Assembly: GCF_047948215.1 (NCBI RefSeq)
Contig: NC_134461.1
Location: 91,718,245-91,782,244 of the forward strand
DNA length: 64,000 nucleotides
Source: Lycorma delicatula
Taxonomy: Eukaryota > Arthropoda > Insecta > Hemiptera > Fulgoridae
Reading direction: 5' to 3'
Position numbers and translations under genes: made by a program. This document shows, in pieces, positions 58,045 through 64,000 of this stretch. Every line of letters starts with the position of its first letter. Positions within the stretch are counted from its first letter, which is position 1. A model generated the notes under the pieces. That model was not told the DNA's origin. It did no database searches and saw only the letters and a program-made list of their open reading frames with translations.

Positions 58045-59220
58045 ACTTCTAGCATCCCCGTTGCTGCTTCATCCGCGCTATATGGTTACTTGCGTTTTCT
58101 ATCGCAATCAGGGGATGTTTAATTAATCAGGGCTGGGCCCCCTGGACCACTCTGTGTTCGTAAAACTCATGCTTGTGAAAATAATAATGATAAATAAAAA
58201 TTAAAGCTTGTTTAATTTACAAAAACTGTAAGTGTATTGTATTTTCTTCAGAGCAATAGTTTGGTCAGTACAGAACTTTTAATTGGTTTTTAGATTTTCG
58301 ACGCAGCTTCGATTGCGAAATATATAAACAGAATTACAAACATAATTACTATCATAAAGTTATCAAATCACATAACGTTTGATTCAATAACGATAGCATA
58401 AACCGGTAAAAATATAAAAAACAGTTTACGATTTTGTACATCTTAAAACAATAAAATTTTAAAAAATCTGAAAATGGTTTATTTATCTGAAGAGTATAGA
58501 TACACCATTCGTTCTCAAGGTGGGGGATAACGCCTCCTTGTGGGCGCTGAAGACCTTCAGGCGGGGTAGCAAATTGAGGGCGTTCGAGCGGTCAAGAAAT
58601 GACTGATTAAAAAACAAGGAAAAAATTATTTTTTTCTGATATTTCAAACTAAGCTATAAAGTAAAATATAAGTTTCAACTCAGAAATACGATATGCCACG
58701 ATTAAAAACAATAATCGTAATTGCTGTCTTTAAGAACGCATCTTAAAAACAGCAATTGCAATCATTATTTTTAACGGATGGTAAGTTTAATAATTTTGGG
58801 AGCGCTAGAAGATTTTTGATTCCCAATGTGGGCGATGGGCGAAAAATTTTGAGAATCAATGGTATACACTCTATTCTTTAGTAGAGTCGGAAATAGGGAA
58901 AATTTGGAAACATTTTCGAAATTTTTTTTACCTTTCAAGAGTAAATTTCGAAAAATTAAAAAATTTTTTTAGATATTCACATGAAGATTACATACACCAA
59001 AAATCAAGTTGATATTTCATTGTTCACCGTGAAATTAAAAAAAAGATTAAATTTTATTGTCAGTCCGTTTTACACTTTAAATTCAGAATTTCAAAAAATC
59101 CTTTCTAAGTGTGCACGTACACCGTAAAAAGAAAGTGTATACAAACTTTCATCAATTTATTTTCAGTAGGTTTTGCTGGGCGTTGATTATGAATCACTCA
59201 CGTCATTTTCTTATATATAT
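58045..59220 (+). repeat. Family M repeat, long diverged copy
   Basis: Start gctgcttcatccgcgctata parallels 40164-40183; ttatttatctgaagagtata parallels 40368; cacatgaagattacatacac parallels 40525. It carries extra G+C-rich sequence (58510-58600, gggcgctgaagaccttcagg) and a hairpin not seen in the 40-kb copy. No protein is readable. Confidence 0.65.
58702..58773. repeat. Imperfect long hairpin
   Basis: aaaaacaataatcgtaattg(ctgt) pairs with (acag)caattgcaatcattattttt, with a few mismatches, across tctttaagaacgcatctta. The stem is about 24 bp. It lies inside family M. Confidence 0.8.
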
Positions 59221-59964
59221 ATATAATATTACAGATTAAACAATACGAGAAAATTTTTCAGCTACTTGAATTTCTGTTTTCAGATTTAGTTTCTAAGAAT
59301 ATTTTGTTAAATCAAGTTTTTATTTTATAAGTACATTACATGATTTGGTAATTAGCTACAAAAAAAGAAAAAATATTCTGTTCGCGTTCGCTCGTGCATG
59401 AATTTTTTTTGTGAATGCTGATACGTAATACAACTGTATACCTTCAAACTAAAACAAAGTTCTATGTTGCAATTTTTCTTCAAGAAAAAAAACAATATTG
59501 AATGAATAATTTAACCGAATAAATTTTTTGTTTCTTTTTTTTAAATATTAAAATTATTGCTGTTCCAGTTACTATTAATTTATTAGTCTGTCCTTGTTCC
59601 ATTATTTTAATTATTATTTTCAGATAATAGTAATTAATGACTGAAAACAATCCAGCTAAAAAAATTTAATCTCTGATTTATGTGAATGTGATGTATATTA
59701 TTATTAGACATGTTTAATAAATATTTTAGATTTGATATATTTATGAGTTAATTATTTTTGTTTATGTGGATCTTTTAAAATGAATAATATTGTTCTCAAA
59801 TCTATAAATAGTGTATATAGACTAAACATACACATATCAGTCAAAAATGTATATAAATTATGGTACTACAACGCTATATTAAAAATAAGTTGCCAATTAG
59901 ATATTTTACGTACTAGAATATTTTTACTTTCCCGTCTAGATTACGCTATGGCAGACCTGTAGCT
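59221..59964. other. A+T-rich interval
   Basis: No feature recognised. The 60-codon frame at 59780-59962 is low-complexity and runs into repeat F. Confidence 0.55.
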
Positions 59965-60390
59965 CTTGATGTGAAAGTATTATAATCGGTTCAATTTGGG
60001 CATATGCGGTTTTCAATGGACCTTGAGTTTTAACACCTAAGGAACCAAAAAATCCGGATGGAAATTTTCCGGATGTTAATGTTCGTATGTACGTGTGTGT
60101 GTTCGATGTTCGCCTCTAAATCACCTTATATCTCCAGAACTGCCAGATCGATTTTAACCAAACTTGGTCAGATTACTTCTATTTATGGACCATTGATGCC
60201 ATTAAATTTTCTACTGAAAAGTTCAAGGGGGTGAGGCTGTAAAGCAAGGACACCCTCGTGGGGTTTTGCCTAATTAAGGTCATATAGTTTTCTTAGCCAC
60301 ATTTGATAACAATTAAATATTAAAAATATTTGCAAAATACTGTTTGCAAAATCGCACCCCCACCACAAAAAATGCCCTAAACTACTGGGT
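59965..60390 (+). repeat. Repeat F copy 2
   Basis: Collinear with 50968-51440 across all landmarks listed there; slightly shorter. It is followed at once by a tRNA-like patch. Confidence 0.82.
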
Positions 60391-60465
60391 CTTGAACACG
60401 ATCGCTCGATTGGCTCAGTATCTGATGCGTTAAGCCACGCCGCTACACCTATCTGCCGACTGTAC
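60391..60465 (-). repeat. tRNA-like patch next to repeat F
   Basis: On the minus strand, gataggtgtagcggcgtggc, then gcatcagatactgagccaat and gtgttcaagaccc, resembles a tRNA gene with A-box and B-box motifs. It does not fold into a convincing cloverleaf by eye and lies at an element border, so a SINE head is more likely than a tRNA gene. Confidence 0.45.
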
Positions 60466-60475
60466 AAACGAAATT

Positions 60476-60510
60476 TGTTCTATGTACTTACGAAGTAAGT
60501 ACGTAGAACA
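60476..60510. repeat. Near-perfect 35-bp palindrome
   Basis: tgttctatgtacttac pairs with gtaagtacgtagaaca across gaa (16-bp stem, one mismatch). A second palindromic piece, acttacttcgtaagt, follows at 60511-60525. Confidence 0.88.
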
Positions 60511-60525
60511 CTTACTTCGTAAGTG

Positions 60526-62196
60526 ACTACGTCACTTACCAGCAATTCTTTTATATACATATTCAAGCGCTTTCAGAATAAAATCCCATCATCAGCTACT
60601 TAAAAATTGTTATGTTATAATTTAATAAACCTAAAATTTCTTCGTCATGTAAATTTGTTTGGGTCATGTGTAATAAAATTACTAGTTATAATTATTTAGA
60701 TCACTGTGATTTAATGTTATCTCAGAATTATTTCTTATGAGAGATAGTAAAAAAAAAAACTAAATGCTATGTTTTAATTTGAATTAAAAGATTTATCAAT
60801 AAAATTTCTAATAATTAGAAAAAATCTTACGTATTGAAATTTTTGAAAAATAAAATCCATATCTTTTATAATTCTCGTAGGAATTTTATTTTTTTTTTTT
60901 TAAATAAAATTCCTTACTTAAAAATTCCTTGATTTCTTAATAAATGACTTAAAATTTTAAAGTTTTATTTATATATAGATCAGTAACGAGTAAATACTAT
61001 AATTTAAAAATTCACAGATGTTTTAAATTACAACGGAAAATCATACTAAAAATTAAACTGGATATTTTATTTCTTCCTGTGAGGTAGGCATAAATAAGAA
61101 ACGAAACATTCAAAATGTTTTTTTGATAGTCATAGCAGAAGCCACACCTTGAATATCTTGACTTTATTTTTATTATTATTTTTTAGCTTTTTTTGTCCGC
61201 CTGTATATCTATCTACCTTGTGGTTGGTTAGCTAACCTTATACAGAAAATATAATATCCTGTTGTCGTGAGTTCTGTTTGTTATTATATATAATATTATT
61301 ATATATCGGTAAAAAATCATCATAGTATTGTCCCACTAATGGGTAACATGCATTCATATGGACCGATAACCGCTTATTGTGTAAGTCGGTAAGCATCACC
61401 AGTTCGTCCGGTTAAGTGTTGAGAGTCCTTTACATTCATCTCTTTCGGAATACTGTCCAAATAACTACAAATAGTTTTATTTTAACTGTGTTACCCTTTT
61501 TTTTTTCTTTTTTTTTATAATGAATCATCTTTTCTGCCCCCTCAGTAAATAGAATGATGTATCAACATTTAGAAGTACTTAAGTACCTTGATTAAATAAA
61601 TACGAATAAGTAAAATAATAATAATAATAATCTTCAGAATTTTATATATAAATATTCTTATATGTATGCGTGCGCACAAACCATTCATACATCTGAAAAA
61701 ATATATAACTAACAATAATCAAGTAATTTTAAGGTGTGTTATAGATTATTATATGTAAATTAATGATCATACTGTTTTTGAAAAAAACTTTATTTAGCTC
61801 TATGACAGTGATTTTACTTTTCCAATTTTTGAAGTGTAAAATAATGAAAAGTATTGTGACTTTAAATAGTGAGAATGTAAATCGATTGAATGCAAGTCGA
61901 TTTTTGCTATAGTAACTTTGAGCGTAAAACCAATTATCGTTTGAATGATAAATTTTAATTTACTACTTTTTTTTTTTACAATATTAAAGTGATTTGAAAA
62001 ATTTTAAATACTAAAATATTATAAAATCATTATTTAATTTCTACAAAGAGCATATCAAAAAATTTAATTTTTCAGATCAAATTTCTTATAAAATTACTAA
62101 ATTTATCACTTAATGTGGATCCCAACAATTATAAACTGCCTTAGTTTATCAAAGTGCAGATACCAGGGTGAATTTTTTCTTCAGCCTATACTCCTA
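60526..62196. other. Unassigned A+T-rich interval
   Basis: The patch 61320-61450 is less biased (gaccgataaccgcttattgt, ccagttcgtccggttaagtg) but without frame or family. The rest is A+T-rich. Confidence 0.5.
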
Positions 62197-62275
62197 CCTA
62201 AGCGTCTCCGAAGCTGTGTTAATATGAACTTTCTTCTTTATTTTCACAAAAAAAACATGTCCTAAAGGTTTGTTA
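62197..62275 (-). repeat. Dispersed repeat shared with 35580-35665
   Basis: See the partner entry. The minus-strand reading HVFFVKIKKKVHINTASETL is conserved in character. (AT)n follows at 62331-62362. Confidence 0.6.
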
Positions 62276-62326
62276 CATTCTTTGTGAAATAAATGAAAAA
62301 TATAACTTATTAGATATATCCCAGAA

Positions 62327-62330
<4 letters not shown>

Positions 62331-62362
<32 letters not shown>
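62331..62362. repeat. (AT)n microsatellite
   Basis: About 16 AT units immediately 3' of the R1-like LINE on the minus strand. Confidence 0.97.
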
Positions 62363-62365
<3 letters not shown>

Positions 62366-62800
62366 ATATCCCCTACTCCCCTGGGCCGGACATACAATTA
62401 AGTAAAGCTTGGCCTAGGAGAGTGTCCGTTTACTCTAAGGGGTCTCCCCACCTAACGGGACGTTTGGCATGGTAGGTCAGTTCCCCGGTCGAATCTTAAT
62501 TTTGCCAGTCTAATTCCCAGGGTGTGTAACCGGGCCCAACTATGTCGTTCTCGTCCCCCCCCCCCACCCAGGAACCGGATCTCGGTCTTTATAGCGCCTG
62601 CCTCAAACCGCCGAGAGGGGTAACCGGGCCTGACTATGTAGTCCCCGGGCCCCACCCGACGGACGGCTCAACCTTAAAATTTTCCCCTTCTAATCTCCCC
62701 GGAGTCCTCAGCCGTTCATTGGAACCGGCACACCTGAGCATGCCGGACCTTGCGGCTGGGGCTGTCCGTCCGTCCCTAAATTATTAACCCTTTCTTCTGG
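62363..62800 (-). repeat. R1-like LINE 3' untranslated region
   Basis: A strongly G+C-rich tail of the LINE at 62801-63185. It contains a direct repeat about 94 bp apart: gtaaccgggcccaactatgt at 62526 and gtaaccgggcctgactatgt at 62620. A 13-base C run lies at about 62556-62568. The frames at 62452-62655 and 62542-62787 are readings of this UTR. Confidence 0.7.
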
Positions 62801-63185
62801 TTCCACCTCTTTGCTACGTAAAACTATCACCGCGAATTCCTGAACGAGCCTCCAGTTGTCTGCAGTTGCAAGCAATTCGACCAGGTGTTCTTGATCAAAG
62901 CCTGTTATGCTAGCCAGTGACCGTTACAGTCACTCGGTACAGTAAAATAGCGTGTGTTCACCTGTGTCATCAAAATGGTAGTACTTGCAACGGGGAGATT
63001 CTCACCGACCTATTCGATATAGGTTTGCCGGATGTTCCCATGCGCTGGAAATAGCTGTGTAAGATGATGGTTAATCTTCCCGTGCCGTCTGTCACAACGC
63101 ATTTAAATCTGATACCAATCTCCTAGTCCACGTAGAGCTGACCACTATCCGCCATCTTTCGTTCCAGTCGTTAAAAGTTATCAAC
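62801..63185 (-). pseudogene. R1-like LINE ORF2 C-terminal end
   Basis: Minus-strand readings, in order: WTRRLVSDLNAL, INHHLTQLFPAHGNIRQTYI (family: LTQFLTGHGxFxxYL), CKYYHFDDTGEHTLFYCTE, then after a stop GFDQEHLVELLATADNWRLV with QEFAVIVLRSKEVEPEE. The CxxY..D..EHTLFYC block is the zinc-like end of R1-group ORF2. Stops and frameshifts are present, and the catalytic domain is absent (5' truncation near 63185). Confidence 0.86.
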
Positions 63186-63510
63186 CTAGTCTAGGATTTT
63201 TTGATCCGATATTAGAAATATATATCTAATAAGTATTAAACGTTTCGCGCTCAAATGATAAACTCAAATTGAGTTCCATCAAGACTTCGTAATTTTTGAT
63301 ATTCTGACGTTTCCATTATCAGTTAGAGCATTAATCCTACGTATTTTTTATTACTGTTTTGTGTAATATAAATCAGCCTGTTCCTTTATTTAATGATAAA
63401 TTGAAAAGGCTTCTCATTGTTTACTGCCTTCGTTTTGTAACTGACCTCAAGCGACATGAAAATAATAACCATAATAATATTAATTAGCCTAAATATAAAA
63501 TTGTGAATTA
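63186..63510. other. A+T-rich spacer
   Basis: Nothing recognised between the truncated LINE and element C. Confidence 0.55.
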
Positions 63511-63858
63511 TTGTATATCGTTGAAAATATCTCAATCAGAGCTTATTACTGCAGTTAAGAAGTAGTTCAAAATCCATTTTTTTTTTAATTTGGGCTTTTT
63601 TTGACACTTTTAGTCCAGTCAATTGCAATCAAAAGGAGAGGTGCTCAACTAGATGTTAGAACAGTCCTAAATCCAAAATTTCAACATCCTACGACTAATC
63701 TTTTTTGAGTTATGGGAGATATATACGTACATACAGATGTCACGCGGATACTAGTCAAAATGAATTCAGGGATGATCAAAATGGATATTTCCGTTAAAAT
63801 TAGAAAACAGAAATTTTTCGCAATCATAATACTTCCTTTACTTCATATAATGAAGTAA
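63511..63858 (-). repeat. Element C, 5' half, reverse copy
   Basis: The plus strand runs from gttgaaaatatctcaatcag to ttcctttacttcatataatg, which is the reversed 5' part including aaacagaaatttttcgcaat and the foldback end. The 3' half is missing beyond 63511. Confidence 0.87.
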
Positions 63859-64000
63859 AACACTGATCCAAGAAAGTCATAGTGTTGGTGGCTGTATGAG
63901 CCCGAGTACTGCTTAAACTACGTGTACTTTAACCGGTCTGCAACTATAGTGTTTACAAATTGTTGCACCATCTTTTTGTAGCGCTCACTGTTCACTGTAC

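Noticed and set aside
60391..60465. A tRNA gene on the minus strand
   Set aside because: A- and B-box-like motifs are present, but no good acceptor stem pairs by eye, and the patch is at a repeat border; the SINE-type origin is more likely.

Overview
The window looks like a piece of an A+T-rich insect genome. The evidence is indirect: degenerate arthropod transposable elements, tRNA-derived SINEs, long dinucleotide and trinucleotide microsatellites, and no operons, bacterial signals or viral genes. The mix of repeats suggests Hemiptera, but that is a guess from memory and I cannot confirm it. I see no intact host gene. Every recognisable coding trace is a decayed mobile-element gene with stops or frameshifts, so this is a gene desert, a very long intron or a repeat-rich intergenic region.

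Layout. 1-4.9 kb: a 330-bp tandem duplication, a (CA)n run, a GC-rich repeat (family M) and the first SINE B. 5.5-6.2 kb: a Tc1/mariner-type transposase pseudogene. 8.3-9.4 kb: a CR1/jockey-like LINE split by a SINE. 10.2-10.5 kb: a second mariner-like remnant. 10.8-11.4 kb: a copy of inverted-repeat element D with a giant (AT)n(GT)n run inside. 12-16.6 kb: element C copies and a 472-bp long-TIR MITE. 18-27.7 kb: SINEs, two R1-like LINE 3' ends, a 69-base T run, a full element D and triplet arrays. 27.9-29.3 kb: a decayed copy of an uncharacterised arthropod protein family. 29.45-30.24 kb: a Helitron-like element with a purine-rich tract. 31-35.7 kb: element C, SINEs, a scrambled LINE mosaic (ORF1, RT end and zinc knuckles) and a long inverted repeat. 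37-45 kb: SINE A, truncated C, family M, a 240-bp tandem duplication, a foldback element and a 211-bp MITE. 46.8-47.6 kb: an internally deleted RTE-type LINE. 48.9-64 kb: element D, repeat F, SINEs, three C copies, a LINE junction near 56.5 kb, family M, and a third R1-like LINE 3' end at the right edge.

No metabolic or defence pathway can be read here. What links the features is transposition: autonomous LINE and transposase genes, all dead here, and the small elements they would have mobilised. The SINE families share a common 3' tail, which fits mobilisation by one LINE. Elements C, D and M repeatedly carry microsatellites at fixed internal sites. I did not find a convincing new biological system. 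The best second-look items are the LINE mosaic at 33.4-34.3 kb, the foldback with repeated short motifs at 44.4-44.7 kb, the orphan protein pseudogene, and the microsatellite seeding inside elements.
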